Positions 49,975-60,415 of a DNA stretch of 64,000 nucleotides are shown one piece after another; the first letter of the stretch is position 1; each line of letters opens with the position of its first letter. Location: the NCBI RefSeq assembly GCF_002959915.1, contig NZ_PPDE01000003.1:186001-250000 (forward strand), read 5' to 3'. Under the pieces are notes generated by a model. It was not told the DNA's origin and searched no databases. It worked only from the letters and a program-made list of their open reading frames with translations. The position numbers were made by a program, and so were the translations under genes. Origin of the DNA: Veillonella atypica KON (GTDB lineage: Bacteria; Bacillota; Negativicutes; Veillonellales; Veillonellaceae).

Positions 49975-50361
49975 ATGGTAATGACCGATCCTATCGCGGA
50001 TATGCTTACGCGCATCCGTAATGCAAATGCTGCACTTCACGAAACGGTAAACATTCCTGCATCTAGAATGAAAGCAGCAGTTCTTGAAATCCTTTTACAA
50101 GAAGGTTTCGTAAAGAACGTTGAAAAAGAAGAAAACACTTTAAAAGTAACTTTGAAATATGGTTCCAATAACGAAAAAGTTATTACAGGAATTAAACGTA
50201 TTTCCAAACCAGGTTTACGTGTTTACGCGAAAAAGGAAGAACTTCCTCGTGTACTTGGTGGTTTGGGTATCGCAGTTATTTCTACATCCAAAGGCGTTAT
50301 GAGCGACAAACAAGCTCGTAAAGAAGGTCTTGGTGGCGAAGTAATCGCATACGTTTGGTAA
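49975..50361 (+). CDS. rpsH: Ribosomal protein S8
   Basis: Small-subunit assembly protein, and in E. coli the repressor of the spc operon. The 128 residues include [16 protein letters not shown] and a C-terminal [25 protein letters not shown] 49975 is 10 bases after AGAGGAGG; the next ATG (49981) is at 16 and less likely. Confidence 0.97.
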   Translation: MVMTDPIADMLTRIRNANAALHETVNIPASRMKAAVLEILLQEGFVKNVEKEENTLKVTLKYGSNNEKVITGIKRISKPGLRVYAKKEELPRVLGGLGIAVISTSKGVMSDKQARKEGLGGEVIAYVW

Positions 50362-50385
50362 TAGTAGCAATAGGAGGTAGAAATA

Positions 50386-50931
50386 ATGTCACGTATCGGT
50401 AGAATGCCTATCGAGATTCCTGCAGGCGTTACTGTTACATATGATAACCATCATATGAACGTAAAAGGTCCTAAAGGTGAATTATCTCGCGATTTGCATC
50501 CAGATATGATCATCACTGTAGAAGGTAACACAATCACAGTAGCTCGTCCTTCCGAAGATAAAGCTCATCGTGCCCTTCACGGTTTGACTCGCGCTCTTGT
50601 TGCTAATATGGTAACAGGCGTAGCAGAAGGATTTACAAAAACTCTTGAAATCAACGGTGTTGGTTACAGAGCGGCTAAACAAGGCAATAAATTGGCTCTT
50701 ACACTTGGCTTCTCTCATCCGGTAGAGATGGAAGCTCCAGCTGGTATTACAATTGAAGTTCCAGCTCCTAACAAAATCGTTGTGTCTGGTGCAGACAAAG
50801 AAGTTGTAGGTGCAGTAGCAGCTGATATCCGTAAATGGAGAAAACCTGAACCTTACAAAGGTAAAGGTATCCGCTATGAAGGCGAAGTTGTTCGTCGTAA
50901 AGCTGGTAAAGCTGGTGCAAAAGGTAAATAG
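50386..50931 (+). CDS. rplF: Ribosomal protein L6
   Basis: Large-subunit protein near the sarcin-ricin loop and factor-binding site. The 181 residues start [14 protein letters not shown] and end with the [19 protein letters not shown] segment. AGGAGG precedes the ATG. Confidence 0.98.
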   Translation: MSRIGRMPIEIPAGVTVTYDNHHMNVKGPKGELSRDLHPDMIITVEGNTITVARPSEDKAHRALHGLTRALVANMVTGVAEGFTKTLEINGVGYRAAKQGNKLALTLGFSHPVEMEAPAGITIEVPAPNKIVVSGADKEVVGAVAADIRKWRKPEPYKGKGIRYEGEVVRRKAGKAGAKGK

Positions 50932-50966
50932 TAATATCATCTATATGAATGAAAGGAGTGAATATC

Positions 50967-51329
50967 TTGCCTCGTAAATCTAGTAGAAACATCGCTCGAG
51001 CAAAACGTCATCTTCGTATTCGCCGCCATATTTCTGGTACGGCAACTTGTCCACGTTTGAACGTATATCGCAGCTTGAGCAACATTTACGCTCAAGTTAT
51101 CGATGACGTAGCAGGTACAACATTAGTAGCTGCTAGCTCTTTAGATAAAGATTTAAACTTATCCTATGGTGGTAACATTGCTGCTGCTAAAGCTGTTGGT
51201 GAAGCAGTTGCTAAAAAAGCTATCGCTAAAGGTATTGACACTGTAGTGTTTGACCGTGGTGGTTACATTTATCATGGTCGCGTAGCAGCACTTGCAGAAG
51301 GTGCTCGTGAAGCAGGCTTAAAATTCTAA
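50967..51329 (+). CDS. rplR: Ribosomal protein L18
   Basis: 5S rRNA-binding protein. Starting at TTG 50967, 8 bases after AAAGGAGTG, it has 120 residues beginning [20 protein letters not shown]; an in-frame ATG at 50949 lies before the site. The C-terminal [20 protein letters not shown] is the family signature. Confidence 0.96.
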   Translation: MPRKSSRNIARAKRHLRIRRHISGTATCPRLNVYRSLSNIYAQVIDDVAGTTLVAASSLDKDLNLSYGGNIAAAKAVGEAVAKKAIAKGIDTVVFDRGGYIYHGRVAALAEGAREAGLKF

Positions 51330-51347
51330 GAAGGAGGAACTATAGAC

Positions 51348-51851
51348 ATGGCGAGAATTGACTACACCAGTCTTGATCTTAAAGAAAGAGTAGTATTCAT
51401 CAACCGCGTAGCCAAAGTAGTTAAAGGCGGTCGTCGTTTTTCCTTCAGCGCACTTGTAGTTGTTGGTGATGGCAACGGTTATGTAGGCGTTGGCTTAGGT
51501 AAAGCTGCGGAAGTACCTGAAGCTATCCGCAAAGGTATCGATGATGCTAAGAAAAATATCGTAAACGTAGCAGTTAAAAATGGTACAATCCCTCACAGCG
51601 TAACAGGTGTATTCGGCGCAGGCCGCGTATTCTTGAAACCAGCTGCTGAAGGTACTGGCGTTATCGCTGGTGGCCCTGTTCGTGCCGTATTGGAATTGGT
51701 TGGTGTTCGTAACATCTTAACTAAATCTTTGGGCTCTTCTAACCCTAACAATATGGTTCGTGCTACAATTGAAGGTTTGAAAGATTTGAAACGTGCTAGC
51801 GAAGTTGCTGAACTTCGCGGTAAATCCGTTGAAGAAATCTATAACGCGTAA
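51348..51851 (+). CDS. rpsE: Ribosomal protein S5
   Basis: Small-subunit protein of the mRNA entry and decoding fidelity region (spectinomycin-resistance site). The 167 residues include [21 protein letters not shown] and [26 protein letters not shown] precedes the ATG. Confidence 0.98.
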   Translation: MARIDYTSLDLKERVVFINRVAKVVKGGRRFSFSALVVVGDGNGYVGVGLGKAAEVPEAIRKGIDDAKKNIVNVAVKNGTIPHSVTGVFGAGRVFLKPAAEGTGVIAGGPVRAVLELVGVRNILTKSLGSSNPNNMVRATIEGLKDLKRASEVAELRGKSVEEIYNA

Positions 51852-51865
51852 TAAGGAGACAAGAA

Positions 51866-52045
51866 ATGGCACAAGTTAAAGTAACATTAACAAGAAGCTT
51901 AATCGGTCGTCCTGAAGATCAACGCGCGACAGTTAAAGCTTTGGGCTTGAAAAAAACTAATTCTCAAGTCGTAAAAGAAGTAACACCTCAAATTCAAGGT
52001 ATGCTTCACAAAGTTAGACATTTAGTAAAAGTTGAAGAAGTTTAA
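51866..52045 (+). CDS. rpmD: Ribosomal protein L30
   Basis: A 59-residue large-subunit protein: [20 protein letters not shown] at the start, [12 protein letters not shown] in the middle and [15 protein letters not shown] at the end. TAAGGAGA lies 6-8 bases before the ATG. It is placed between rpsE and rplO as in other spc operons. Confidence 0.96.
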   Translation: MAQVKVTLTRSLIGRPEDQRATVKALGLKKTNSQVVKEVTPQIQGMLHKVRHLVKVEEV

Positions 52046-52067
52046 TACTGATAAGGAGGTGCACTGA

Positions 52068-52511
52068 ATGAAACTTCATGAATTACAACCAGCAGCTGGT
52101 TCCAAAAAAACTCGTACTCGTGTAGGCCGTGGTTTAGGTTCTGGCTTGGGTAAAACATCTGGTCGTGGTCAAAAAGGTCAAAACTCCCGTTCTGGCGGTG
52201 GCGTTCGCTCCGGTTTTGAAGGCGGCCAAATGCCTCTTTATCGTCGTTTACCAAAACGTGGTTTCAACAACGTTTTTGCTAAACAATATGCTGAAGTTAA
52301 CGTAGAACAATTGAACCGTTTTGAAGACGGTGCAACAGTTGATCCAGTAGCTCTTATTGAAGCTGGTATTTTGAAAAACGTACGCGATGGCATCCGCATC
52401 TTAGGTAATGGTTCTTTGGAAACTAAAAACCTAACTGTTATTGCTAACGGCTTCACTAAATCTGCTGAAGAAAAAATCACAGCAGCAGGCGGAAAAGTAG
52501 AGGTGATCTAG
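52068..52511 (+). CDS. rplO: Ribosomal protein L15
   Basis: Late-assembly large-subunit protein. The 147 residues include the glycine-rich extension [19 protein letters not shown] and [25 protein letters not shown] precedes the ATG. The stop is 1 base before the secY start, and the secY ribosome binding site lies in its last codons. Confidence 0.98.
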   Translation: MKLHELQPAAGSKKTRTRVGRGLGSGLGKTSGRGQKGQNSRSGGGVRSGFEGGQMPLYRRLPKRGFNNVFAKQYAEVNVEQLNRFEDGATVDPVALIEAGILKNVRDGIRILGNGSLETKNLTVIANGFTKSAEEKITAAGGKVEVI

Positions 52512-52512
52512 T

Positions 52513-53775
52513 TTGCTAGATAGCCTCTCAAACATCTTTAAGATTACCGAGTTGCGTAATAAGATTTTGTACACATTGATGATGTTTGCCGTGTTTAGAG
52601 CCGGCATTCACATCCCTGTACCTGGTGTAGATGCATCTGTAATTGAATCTTTGTTTACATCCGGTAACCTATTCGGTCTATTAGACTTGTTTGCTGGTGG
52701 TGCGCTAAGTAAGTTCTCTATCTTTGCAATGAGTATTACACCTTACATTAATGCTTCCATCATCATGCAACTACTTCAAGCTGTAGTTCCACAGTTTGAA
52801 GCGTGGAGTAAAGATGGTGAAGAGGGCCGTAAAAAAATTGCGAAGGTAACTCGTTATGGTACGGTTGTTTTAGGTTTTGTCCAAGCCTTTGGCATGGCGT
52901 TTGCACTACGTGCAAATTCCGCTCTCGTAAATAATGATATCCTTAGTGTATTTGTTGTAGCCATCATCCTAACAGCAGGCACATGCTTGTTGATGTGGAT
53001 TGGCGAACAAATCACAGCATATGGCATTGGTAATGGTATTTCCTTGATTATCTTTGCTGGTATCGTAGCTCGTTTACCAGATGGTCTTCAAACCATTTAC
53101 CAATATATACAAACTGGAACTATTAACATGTTCCAAGCATTCTTATTTGCTGTAATTGCAATTGCAATGATTGCTGTTGTAGTAGCAGTTACGCAAGGCC
53201 AACGTCGTATTCCGATTCAATATGCTAAACGCGTAGTTGGTCGTAAAATGTACGGTGGTCACTCTACATTCTTGCCGTTGAAAGTCAATCAGGCAGGTGT
53301 AATTCCAATTATCTTTGCGTCATCTGTGTTGATGTTCCCTGTAACGATTGCGCAATTTATTGAAAACGATTTCGTTCATAAAATTGCGGATTTATTCACA
53401 TGGGGAACGCCGTTACAAACGGCATTGTATGCAATATTGATTTTTATCTTTACATACTTCTATACTGCAATCTCTATCAACATTACAGATATGGCAGATA
53501 ATATGAAAAAATACGGTGGTTTTATCCCTGGTATTCGTGCGGGTAAACCTACTGCTGATTATGTGGATAACGTGATGACCAAGATTACATTGGCTGGTGC
53601 TGTATTCTTAGCTATCGTCGCTATCATACCGAATTTCCTCGGTACGATTACAGGCGTGCAAGGCGTATACTTTGGTGGTACAGCTCTCTTGATCGTTGTA
53701 GGTGTAGCACTTGATACAATGCAACAAATTGAGTCACTTATGGTAACACGCCACTATAAGGGCTTTGTAAAATAG
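52513..53775 (+). CDS. secY: Preprotein translocase subunit SecY
   Basis: Central pore of the SecYEG protein-export channel in the cytoplasmic membrane. The 420 residues have ten transmembrane helices; FRAGIHIPVPGVD near the start and AYGIGNGISLIIFAGIVARLP in the middle are family signatures. The start is TTG at 52513 with AGAGGTGATC upstream inside rplO. It is followed by adk and map. Confidence 0.98.
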   Translation: MLDSLSNIFKITELRNKILYTLMMFAVFRAGIHIPVPGVDASVIESLFTSGNLFGLLDLFAGGALSKFSIFAMSITPYINASIIMQLLQAVVPQFEAWSKDGEEGRKKIAKVTRYGTVVLGFVQAFGMAFALRANSALVNNDILSVFVVAIILTAGTCLLMWIGEQITAYGIGNGISLIIFAGIVARLPDGLQTIYQYIQTGTINMFQAFLFAVIAIAMIAVVVAVTQGQRRIPIQYAKRVVGRKMYGGHSTFLPLKVNQAGVIPIIFASSVLMFPVTIAQFIENDFVHKIADLFTWGTPLQTALYAILIFIFTYFYTAISINITDMADNMKKYGGFIPGIRAGKPTADYVDNVMTKITLAGAVFLAIVAIIPNFLGTITGVQGVYFGGTALLIVVGVALDTMQQIESLMVTRHYKGFVK

Positions 53776-53787
53776 GAGGGAAACAGA

Positions 53788-54351
53788 ATGTATATTTTAT
53801 TAATGGGACCTCCTGGTGCTGGTAAAGGCACACAGGCAGCTCGACTTATTGAAAAATACGGTATTCCCCAAATTTCAACAGGTGATATGTTCCGCGCTGC
53901 GATTAAGAACGAAACACCTCTTGGAGTTGAGGCTAAGAAATATATCGATGCTGGTCAATTGGTACCAGACAGTGTAACTGTTGGTATCGTACGTGATCGC
54001 TTGGTTAAAGATGACTGCAAATCTGGATTTATTCTTGATGGATTCCCAAGAACTACAGCGCAAGCTGTATCCTTGGATGCAATCTTAAAAGAATTAGGAA
54101 TTTCTTTGGACGCTGTGCTTAACTTAAATGTTCCTTCTGAAGAACTTGTTAAACGCATTAGTGAACGAGCAGTTCTTGAAAATCGTGCTGATGATAACCC
54201 TGAAACAGTACAGAAACGTCTAGCTGTGTACGAAGAATCTACTAAACCATTAATTGATTACTATCGTAATAGCGGTTTGTATCAAGAAATTAATGGTTTA
54301 CAAGATGTAGACGCAGTATTTGCTGACATCATTAAGGCTTTGGAGAAATAA
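53788..54351 (+). CDS. adk: Adenylate kinase, short-lid form
   Basis: Interconverts ATP + AMP and 2 ADP. The 187 residues contain the P-loop GPPGAGKGT near the start, the AMP-site STGDMFR and the DGFPRT motif. The lid region (around [16 protein letters not shown]) is short and lacks the zinc cysteines, unlike the 215-residue zinc-lid forms common in Firmicutes. GGAGGG precedes the ATG. Confidence 0.97.
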   Translation: MYILLMGPPGAGKGTQAARLIEKYGIPQISTGDMFRAAIKNETPLGVEAKKYIDAGQLVPDSVTVGIVRDRLVKDDCKSGFILDGFPRTTAQAVSLDAILKELGISLDAVLNLNVPSEELVKRISERAVLENRADDNPETVQKRLAVYEESTKPLIDYYRNSGLYQEINGLQDVDAVFADIIKALEK

Positions 54352-54354
54352 TCC

Positions 54355-55125
54355 ATGATTATTTTGAAATCTGCCCATGAAATTGAATGTATCCGCAAGG
54401 CAAGCAAGCTTACAGCAGACACGTTGTCCTTGTTAGTAGAAAAGGCTAAACCTGGCATCACGACGCTTGAGTTAGATACAATTGCCGAAGAATATATTCG
54501 CAGCCACGGTGGTATACCAAGTTGTAAAGGGTACTATGGGTTCCCTGCTACAATCTGTGCTTCTATCAATGAAGAAGTTGTTCATGGTATTCCGAGCGCT
54601 AAGCGTAAGCTTAAAAACGGTGATGTCCTCAGTATTGATCTTGTAGCATCTATTGATGGATATCACGGCGATTCGGCTGTGACAATTCCAATTGGTCATG
54701 TCAAACCAGATGTGATGAAATTGTTAAAAGTAACAGAGGAAAGTCTGTTCAAGGGAATCGAACAAGTGAAAGTTGGCAACCATATCGGTGCTATCGGTCA
54801 CGCTGTTCAAACGTATTGTGAGAAACATGGTTACGGTGTCGTTCGCGACTTCGTTGGTCATGGTTTAGGCCGTGAAATGCATGAAGATCCACAAATTCCA
54901 AATTATGGTAATCCGGACCACGGTCCTGTGATGAAACCAGGTATGGTATTGTGTATTGAACCAATGATTACATTAGGTTCTTATAAAGTTCGTGTGTTGG
55001 GTGATGACTGGACGGCAGTTACCATTGATGGTAAACCAGCTGCTCATTTCGAACATACAGTGGTTGTTACAGAAAACGGCCCTGAAATATTAACCATGCG
55101 TGATGAACCGCGGTTAATTAAATAA
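54355..55125 (+). CDS. map: Methionine aminopeptidase, type I
   Basis: Removes the starting methionine from new proteins. The 256 residues show the metal-ligand motifs [11 protein letters not shown] (Asp pair), [20 protein letters not shown] (His) and VLCIEPMIT (Glu), plus the final Glu near [10 protein letters not shown]. It starts 3 bases after adk, with weak upstream site, so it is probably coupled to adk. Confidence 0.96.
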   Translation: MIILKSAHEIECIRKASKLTADTLSLLVEKAKPGITTLELDTIAEEYIRSHGGIPSCKGYYGFPATICASINEEVVHGIPSAKRKLKNGDVLSIDLVASIDGYHGDSAVTIPIGHVKPDVMKLLKVTEESLFKGIEQVKVGNHIGAIGHAVQTYCEKHGYGVVRDFVGHGLGREMHEDPQIPNYGNPDHGPVMKPGMVLCIEPMITLGSYKVRVLGDDWTAVTIDGKPAAHFEHTVVVTENGPEILTMRDEPRLIK

Positions 55126-55147
55126 ACAGGTAACCGGAGGAAAAAAT

Positions 55148-55366
55148 ATGTCAAAAGAAGACGTTATTGAGGTGGAAGGTACGGTAGTAGAAGCATTACC
55201 TAATGCTATGTTCCAAGTAGAATTGGAAAATGGTCATGTGGTATTAGCTCACGTGTCAGGTAAAATGCGTATGAATTTTATCCGTATTCTTCCTGGTGAT
55301 AAAGTTACTATGGAACTGACACCATATGACTTAAATCGTGGTCGCATCACCTATCGCTTTAAATAA
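55148..55366 (+). CDS. infA: Translation initiation factor IF-1
   Basis: Small OB-fold factor occupying the ribosomal A site during initiation. The 72 residues read [21 protein letters not shown] and end [12 protein letters not shown], the family ends. CGGAGGA precedes the ATG. It lies between map and rpmJ. Confidence 0.98.
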   Translation: MSKEDVIEVEGTVVEALPNAMFQVELENGHVVLAHVSGKMRMNFIRILPGDKVTMELTPYDLNRGRITYRFK

Positions 55367-55392
55367 GCATAGGGTCCACAAAGGAGGTACTA

Positions 55393-55506
55393 ATGAAGGT
55401 TCAACCATCAGTTAAAAAGATATGCGAAAAATGTAAAATCATTAAACGCAAAGGCCGCGTAATGGTTATTTGCGAAAATCCAAAACATAAACAAAAACAA
55501 GGATAA
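55393..55506 (+). CDS. rpmJ: Ribosomal protein L36
   Basis: The smallest ribosomal protein, 37 residues: [20 protein letters not shown] and ending KHKQKQG. Zinc ligands C11, C14 and C27 plus His32 mark the zinc form. AAAGGAGG precedes the ATG. Confidence 0.96.
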   Translation: MKVQPSVKKICEKCKIIKRKGRVMVICENPKHKQKQG

Positions 55507-55529
55507 TCTGATAGGAGGTGGAGATTTAA

Positions 55530-55898
55530 ATGGCACGTATCGCCGGTGTAGATTTACCTCGTGATAAACGAGTGGAAATTGGTTTAACTTATATTTATGG
55601 TATTGGTCCTACTTTAGCAGACGAAATTCTAGCTAAAACTGGTATCAATCCTGACACACGTGTTCGCGATCTTTCTGAAGATGAAGTAGCGAAAATTCGT
55701 GAAGTGTTAGATGCTGATTATAAAGTAGAAGGTGACCTTCGTCGTGAAGAAGCACTTAACATTAAACGCTTGATTGAAATCAACTCCTATCGAGGCAAAC
55801 GTCATCGTATGGGTTTACCACTTCGTGGTCAACGTACTAAAACGAATGCACGTACTCGCAAAGGTCCTAGAAAAGCAATTGCTGGTAAAAAGAAATAA
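55530..55898 (+). CDS. rpsM: Ribosomal protein S13
   Basis: 30S head protein at the subunit bridge. The 122 residues include [19 protein letters not shown] and [16 protein letters not shown] at the C-terminal tail. AGGAGGTGG precedes the ATG. Confidence 0.98.
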   Translation: MARIAGVDLPRDKRVEIGLTYIYGIGPTLADEILAKTGINPDTRVRDLSEDEVAKIREVLDADYKVEGDLRREEALNIKRLIEINSYRGKRHRMGLPLRGQRTKTNARTRKGPRKAIAGKKK

Positions 55899-55917
55899 GA
55901 TAAAGGAGGGATAAAGC

Positions 55918-56307
55918 GTGGCTAAAAAAGTTGTTAGAACAAAAAGAAAAGAAAAGAAACATATTGAATCCGGTGCGGCTCATATTCGTTCTACATTCAA
56001 TAACACTATCGTAACTTTGACAGATACAAACGGTAATGCGTTGTCTTGGGCTTCCGCTGGTGGCTTGGGCTTCCGTGGTTCCCGTAAATCCACTCCATTC
56101 GCTGCTCAAATGGCTGCTGAACAAGCTGCTAAAGCTGCAATGGAACATGGTCTTCGCACTGTTGAAGTATTTGTAAAAGGTCCTGGATCCGGCCGTGAAG
56201 CTGCAATTCGTGCTTTACAAGCTGCAGGTCTTGAAGTTACTTCCATTAAAGACGTAACTCCAATTCCTCACAATGGTTGTCGCCCTCCAAAACGCCGTCG
56301 TGTATAA
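55918..56307 (+). CDS. rpsK: Ribosomal protein S11
   Basis: Platform protein of the small subunit. The 129 residues include [18 protein letters not shown] and end with [13 protein letters not shown]. The start is GTG at 55918 with AAAGGAGGG upstream. The gene for S4, which often follows, is missing; rpoA comes next after a hairpin. Confidence 0.98.
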   Translation: MAKKVVRTKRKEKKHIESGAAHIRSTFNNTIVTLTDTNGNALSWASAGGLGFRGSRKSTPFAAQMAAEQAAKAAMEHGLRTVEVFVKGPGSGREAAIRALQAAGLEVTSIKDVTPIPHNGCRPPKRRRV

Positions 56308-56313
56308 TATATA

Positions 56314-56333
56314 GACGGCCGTTTTGACGGCCG
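56314..56333 (+). terminator. Hairpin between rpsK and rpoA
   Basis: ACGGCC pairs with GGCCGT around GTTTTGAC, extended by neighbouring bases. No T-run follows, so it may be an mRNA-stability or partial termination element rather than a full terminator. Confidence 0.4.
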
Positions 56334-56380
56334 TGCTATAATTAAACTAAGAACGTGTGTTATATAGGAGGATGTTCCTG

Positions 56381-57379
56381 ATGAGCGAAGAAAAGAAACT
56401 TAAAATCGAGAAAGTGGACATCGCCGAAGGCGGTCGCTATGGTAAATTCGTATGCGAACCATTAGATCGTGGCTATGGTATCACTCTCGGTAATAGCTTG
56501 CGCAGAATTTTGCTTTCATCCTTGGATGGGGCAGCTATCACCTCTATCAAAATTGATGGGGTTCTTCATGAATTCTCTACTATTCCTGGTATCCGCGAAG
56601 ATGTTACGGATATCATCCTTAACTTAAAGCAATTGTGCATTAAGCTTGAAGAAGATGCAGAATGGCCATTGGAAGTTCACTTTGATTTCCAAAAGGATGG
56701 TGTATTAACAGCTGCTGATTTGGCTGAACAATTTCCAACAGAAGTAGAAGTATTGAATCCAGAGCTCGTGATTGCGACAATGGATGAAACAGCTCATTTA
56801 GTAATGGACGTAGTAATCGAACGTGGTAAGGGCTATGTTCCTTCTACTAAGAATAAAAAGGATACAGATGTTATCGGTTGCATTCCAATCGATTCCATCT
56901 TCTCCCCAATTCTTCGTGCTAAATACGAAGTGAGTGATGTTCGCGTAGGTAATGAAATGGACTTCGACAAACTTACATTAGAAGTTTGGACTGATGGTTC
57001 CATTACCGCTGCTGATGCAGTGGCAAAATCTGCTGCCATTATGATTGGTTATTTAGGGAACTTCACTAAATTAGCGCACTCTACAAGTGTTGTTGAATTA
57101 GACGATCAAAATCTTGAAGGTGATGTAGTTGATCCTACTCCTCAAGATGTTCAAGAAGATGATGGCCCAGCTAAGATTTCCATCGATGAATTGGAACTCT
57201 CTGTTCGTGCGTACAACTGCTTGAAACGTGCTGGTATCAACACAATTGCAGATTTGCTAGACAAAACCATTGATGACTTAGGAAAAGTTCGCAACTTAGG
57301 TAAAAAATCTATCGACGAAATCGCTGAAAAACTCAGCAACCACCCAGGTGGATTTAACCTTAAGCAAAAAGGCGAATAA
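56381..57379 (+). CDS. rpoA: RNA polymerase alpha subunit
   Basis: Dimeric scaffold that starts polymerase assembly and binds UP elements and activators. From ATG 56381 (GGAGGA upstream) it has 332 residues; an upstream in-frame ATG at 56357 lies before the site. The N-terminal domain contains PLDRGYGITLGNSLRRILLSSL; the C-terminal domain (about 255-320) contains ELSVRAYNCLKRAGI and a helix-hairpin-helix. Confidence 0.98.
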   Translation: MSEEKKLKIEKVDIAEGGRYGKFVCEPLDRGYGITLGNSLRRILLSSLDGAAITSIKIDGVLHEFSTIPGIREDVTDIILNLKQLCIKLEEDAEWPLEVHFDFQKDGVLTAADLAEQFPTEVEVLNPELVIATMDETAHLVMDVVIERGKGYVPSTKNKKDTDVIGCIPIDSIFSPILRAKYEVSDVRVGNEMDFDKLTLEVWTDGSITAADAVAKSAAIMIGYLGNFTKLAHSTSVVELDDQNLEGDVVDPTPQDVQEDDGPAKISIDELELSVRAYNCLKRAGINTIADLLDKTIDDLGKVRNLGKKSIDEIAEKLSNHPGGFNLKQKGE

Positions 57380-57391
57380 GGAGGAAGACGA

Positions 57392-57727
57392 ATGTACAGA
57401 AAATTAGGCCGCGATAGCTCCGCTCGTAAAGCGTTGTTCCGTAGCATGTTAACATCTTTCTTCCAATATGAGCGTATCGAAACTACTGAAGCTAAAGCGA
57501 AAGAACTTCGCTCTTTGGCTGATCAAATGGTAACTTTGGCTAAACGTGGTGATCTTCATGCACGTCGCCAAGTTCTTGCATACCTCATGGATGAAAGCGT
57601 AGTAAAAAAATTGTTTGATACAATTGCTCCAAAATATGCAGACCGTCAAGGTGGTTACACTCGTGTAATCAAAACTGGTCTTCGCAAAGGTGACGCTGCA
57701 CCTTGCGCTATTATCGAGTTAGTTTAA
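57392..57727 (+). CDS. rplQ: Ribosomal protein L17
   Basis: Large-subunit protein at the tunnel exit. The 111 residues begin [20 protein letters not shown] and end [19 protein letters not shown] precedes the ATG, 12 bases after rpoA. It is the last gene of the ribosomal cluster and is followed by a terminator. Confidence 0.98.
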   Translation: MYRKLGRDSSARKALFRSMLTSFFQYERIETTEAKAKELRSLADQMVTLAKRGDLHARRQVLAYLMDESVVKKLFDTIAPKYADRQGGYTRVIKTGLRKGDAAPCAIIELV

Positions 57728-57737
57728 TCAAACTCAT

Positions 57738-57773
57738 ACGGTGTTGTAACTTCGGTTGCAACACCGTTTTTTT
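57738..57773 (+). terminator. Terminator of the S10-spc-alpha cluster
   Basis: ACGGTGTTG-AAC pairs with GTT-CAACACCGT with a TTCG loop, followed by seven T's. It separates the ribosomal cluster from the ECF transporter genes. Confidence 0.93.
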
Positions 57774-57901
57774 ATTGTCAATTTTATGGTACAATCGACT
57801 AGTACAAATATCGTTATATAGTAGCAGTTATCGTAGTGATGGAAGATTAATTGTTAACTTTCACATAAAACGAAATTGACTAGAAAGATACGAGGCTATT
57901 C

Positions 57902-58765
57902 ATGAAATCAAACGAAACAATGATTGAGGTCAATCATTTAAGCCATTTATATGTTGATGAAAATGGTAATGACGTGCGTGCCCTAGATGATGTGAGTCTT
58001 ACCATACGGCGCGGCGAATTTGTGGCCATTATAGGTACTAACGGCAGTGGTAAAAGTACATTGGCTAAGCATTTTAATGTGTTATTGCAACCTACAGCGG
58101 GAAATGTTACCGTATGTGGTTTTGACACATTAAATGATGAACATATCTGGAATATTCGCCAACATGTGGGCATGGTATTCCAAAATCCAGATAATCAAAT
58201 CGTAGCAGCTGTGGTAGAAGAGGATGTAGCATTTGGTCCAGAGAATTTGGGCGTACCTAGTGCTGAAATTCGTAAACGTGTTGATGACGCTTTGGCTGCA
58301 GTAAATATGACTGAATATGCGGAACATGGTCCGCATTTATTATCTGGAGGTCAAAAGCAACGGATTGCCATTGCTGGTGTACTTGCTATGAAACCAGATT
58401 GTATCGTACTAGATGAACCTACTGCTATGTTGGATCCAAAAGGGCGTTTAGAGGTTCTTGAAACAATTCATAGACTCAATAAAGAAGAAGGTATTACCAT
58501 TGTAATCATTACCCATTTTATGGAGGAAGCGGTAACCGCAGACCGTGTTGTGGTTATGAAAAATGGCGTTAAATTACAAGAGGGAACACCGCGTGAAATA
58601 TTTACTCAAGTGGCTACGCTAAAAGATTTAGGCTTAGATGTACCTGTTGCAGCTGAGGTTGCATCGAAACTCATTCAAAAGGGCGTAGATATCCCTAATG
58701 ATATCATTACTAATGATGAACTTGGTGATGCATTAACGACGTACTATGCGAAGGAGGCACACTGA
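57902..58765 (+). CDS. ecfA1: Energy-coupling factor transporter ATPase EcfA1
   Basis: ABC ATPase that powers vitamin or metal uptake by group II ECF transporters. The 287 residues include Walker [10 protein letters not shown] (about 42-50), the signature [14 protein letters not shown] and Walker [13 protein letters not shown]. The ATG has a weak GAGG upstream. The end overlaps ecfA2 by one base. No substrate-binding S component is beside it, so the module probably serves several scattered S proteins. Confidence 0.95.
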   Translation: MKSNETMIEVNHLSHLYVDENGNDVRALDDVSLTIRRGEFVAIIGTNGSGKSTLAKHFNVLLQPTAGNVTVCGFDTLNDEHIWNIRQHVGMVFQNPDNQIVAAVVEEDVAFGPENLGVPSAEIRKRVDDALAAVNMTEYAEHGPHLLSGGQKQRIAIAGVLAMKPDCIVLDEPTAMLDPKGRLEVLETIHRLNKEEGITIVIITHFMEEAVTADRVVVMKNGVKLQEGTPREIFTQVATLKDLGLDVPVAAEVASKLIQKGVDIPNDIITNDELGDALTTYYAKEAH

Positions 58766-59625
58766 TGGCTATTGTATTAGATAATATTACCTATACCTAT
58801 GGTGTGGGTACTCCTTTTGAGAAAACAGCGTTGAAGGGCATCTCAGTGACCATTGAAAATGGTGAATTTCTTGGCATTATTGGACATACTGGATCGGGTA
58901 AATCCACATTTGTACAACATCTCAACGGTTTATTGCATCCTACGACTGGTAAAGTGACGGTCAATGGTGTGGACGTAAGTGAAAAAACTGATGAAGCAAA
59001 ACATATGCGTCATAAGGTAGGCATGGTATTCCAATACCCTGAACATCAACTTTTCGAGGAAACGATTGCCGAAGACATTGCATTTGGGCCAAAAAACTTA
59101 GGCCTTGATGCAGAAGAGGTGGACCGTCGAGTGCGTGAAGCTATGGCCTTTGTAGGTCTGGATTATGATACTTATGCTGAACGTTCTCCGTTTCATTTAT
59201 CTGGCGGTCAAATGCGCCGCGTTGCCATAGCTGGTGTAGTGGCGATGGAACCGGATTTCCTTGTACTCGATGAACCTTCTGCAGGCCTTGATCCATTTGG
59301 GCGTGAAGAAATCTTTGATGAAATTATTAAATTACATAAGGAAAAAGATGTAACAGTCATCCTCGTATCTCATAATATGGAAGATATTTCACGCATGGCG
59401 AATCGTCTCATTGTATTAGATAAGGGTCAGATTGTACTGGATGGTAAACCGTTAGATATCTTTAATCATCATCGCCATGTATTACAACAGGTTGGCGTAG
59501 ATGTGCCACCTGTGTCCGTATTGATCGAATTATTGCGGAACCGAGGCCTTGATGTATCAAACGAAGTATTAACCGTAGATGATGCTGTACAAGCTATTCT
59601 AGAAGGAGGTCAACATGTTAAATAA
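58765..59625 (+). CDS. ecfA2: Energy-coupling factor transporter ATPase EcfA2
   Basis: Second, non-identical ATPase of the pair. The 286 residues contain Walker A GHTGSGKST, the signature HLSGGQMRRVAIAG and Walker B FLVLDEPSAGLD. An AAGGAGG lies in the end of ecfA1. Its last bases overlap ecfT by 11, so all three are translated together. Confidence 0.95.
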   Translation: MAIVLDNITYTYGVGTPFEKTALKGISVTIENGEFLGIIGHTGSGKSTFVQHLNGLLHPTTGKVTVNGVDVSEKTDEAKHMRHKVGMVFQYPEHQLFEETIAEDIAFGPKNLGLDAEEVDRRVREAMAFVGLDYDTYAERSPFHLSGGQMRRVAIAGVVAMEPDFLVLDEPSAGLDPFGREEIFDEIIKLHKEKDVTVILVSHNMEDISRMANRLIVLDKGQIVLDGKPLDIFNHHRHVLQQVGVDVPPVSVLIELLRNRGLDVSNEVLTVDDAVQAILEGGQHVK

Positions 59626-60415
59626 TATTACAATTGGCCAATTCTTCCCTGGTAACTCGTTATTACATCGTATGGATCCACGGGCAAAAATTATAGGCAC
59701 TACTATTTTCGTTGTTGCCATATTCTTGGCGAACACACCATTGGCATATGGCATTGTGGCGGCTTTCACCATTGGTGCTATGTTATTATCTCGTCTGCCA
59801 TTACGTTTGATGTGGAATGCGATAAAACCATTATGGATTATCATTGTATTCACAATGGGGATTCATATTTTTACAACTCCTGGTAATAGCATCATCTCCT
59901 ATGGCATCATTAATATTACGGATAATGGACTGGCTATGGGCTTGCAAATGGCGGCACGATTAGTATTCTTAATCTTATTCTCGTCATTGCTAACCTATAC
60001 GACATCACCTATACGGCTGACAGATGGCATTGAACATTTACTAAACCCATTCCGCCGCATCGGTGTGCCGGCTCATGAACTAGCTATGATGATGACCATT
60101 GCATTGCGTTTTATTCCTACCTTGCTTGATGAAACGGATCGTATTATGAAAGCCCAATCGGCTCGTGGTGCTGATTTTGTAACAGGTTCGATTATTCAGC
60201 GAGCTAAAAATATGGTGCCTCTCTTAGTGCCATTATTTATTAGTGCATTCCGCCGTGCTGATGAATTGGCTATCGCTATGGAAGCACGTTGCTATCGCGG
60301 CGGTGTCAATCGTACGCGTATGAAAGAACTCAGCATTACATGGGTTGATTATGTAGGCTTGGGAGCCGTGTTTATTGTAACGGCTATCTTATTACTCCTA
60401 TGGTGGTTAGGATAA
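59615..60415 (+). CDS. ecfT: Energy-coupling factor transporter transmembrane protein EcfT
   Basis: Membrane scaffold joining the two ATPases to the S component. The 266 residues have about five to six transmembrane segments and the two coupling helices with Ala-Arg-Gly-type motifs, AQSARGADF (about 188) and EARCYRGG (about 228). AAGGAGG is within ecfA2. The stop shares a base with the truA start. Confidence 0.95.
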   Translation: MLNNITIGQFFPGNSLLHRMDPRAKIIGTTIFVVAIFLANTPLAYGIVAAFTIGAMLLSRLPLRLMWNAIKPLWIIIVFTMGIHIFTTPGNSIISYGIINITDNGLAMGLQMAARLVFLILFSSLLTYTTSPIRLTDGIEHLLNPFRRIGVPAHELAMMMTIALRFIPTLLDETDRIMKAQSARGADFVTGSIIQRAKNMVPLLVPLFISAFRRADELAIAMEARCYRGGVNRTRMKELSITWVDYVGLGAVFIVTAILLLLWWLG

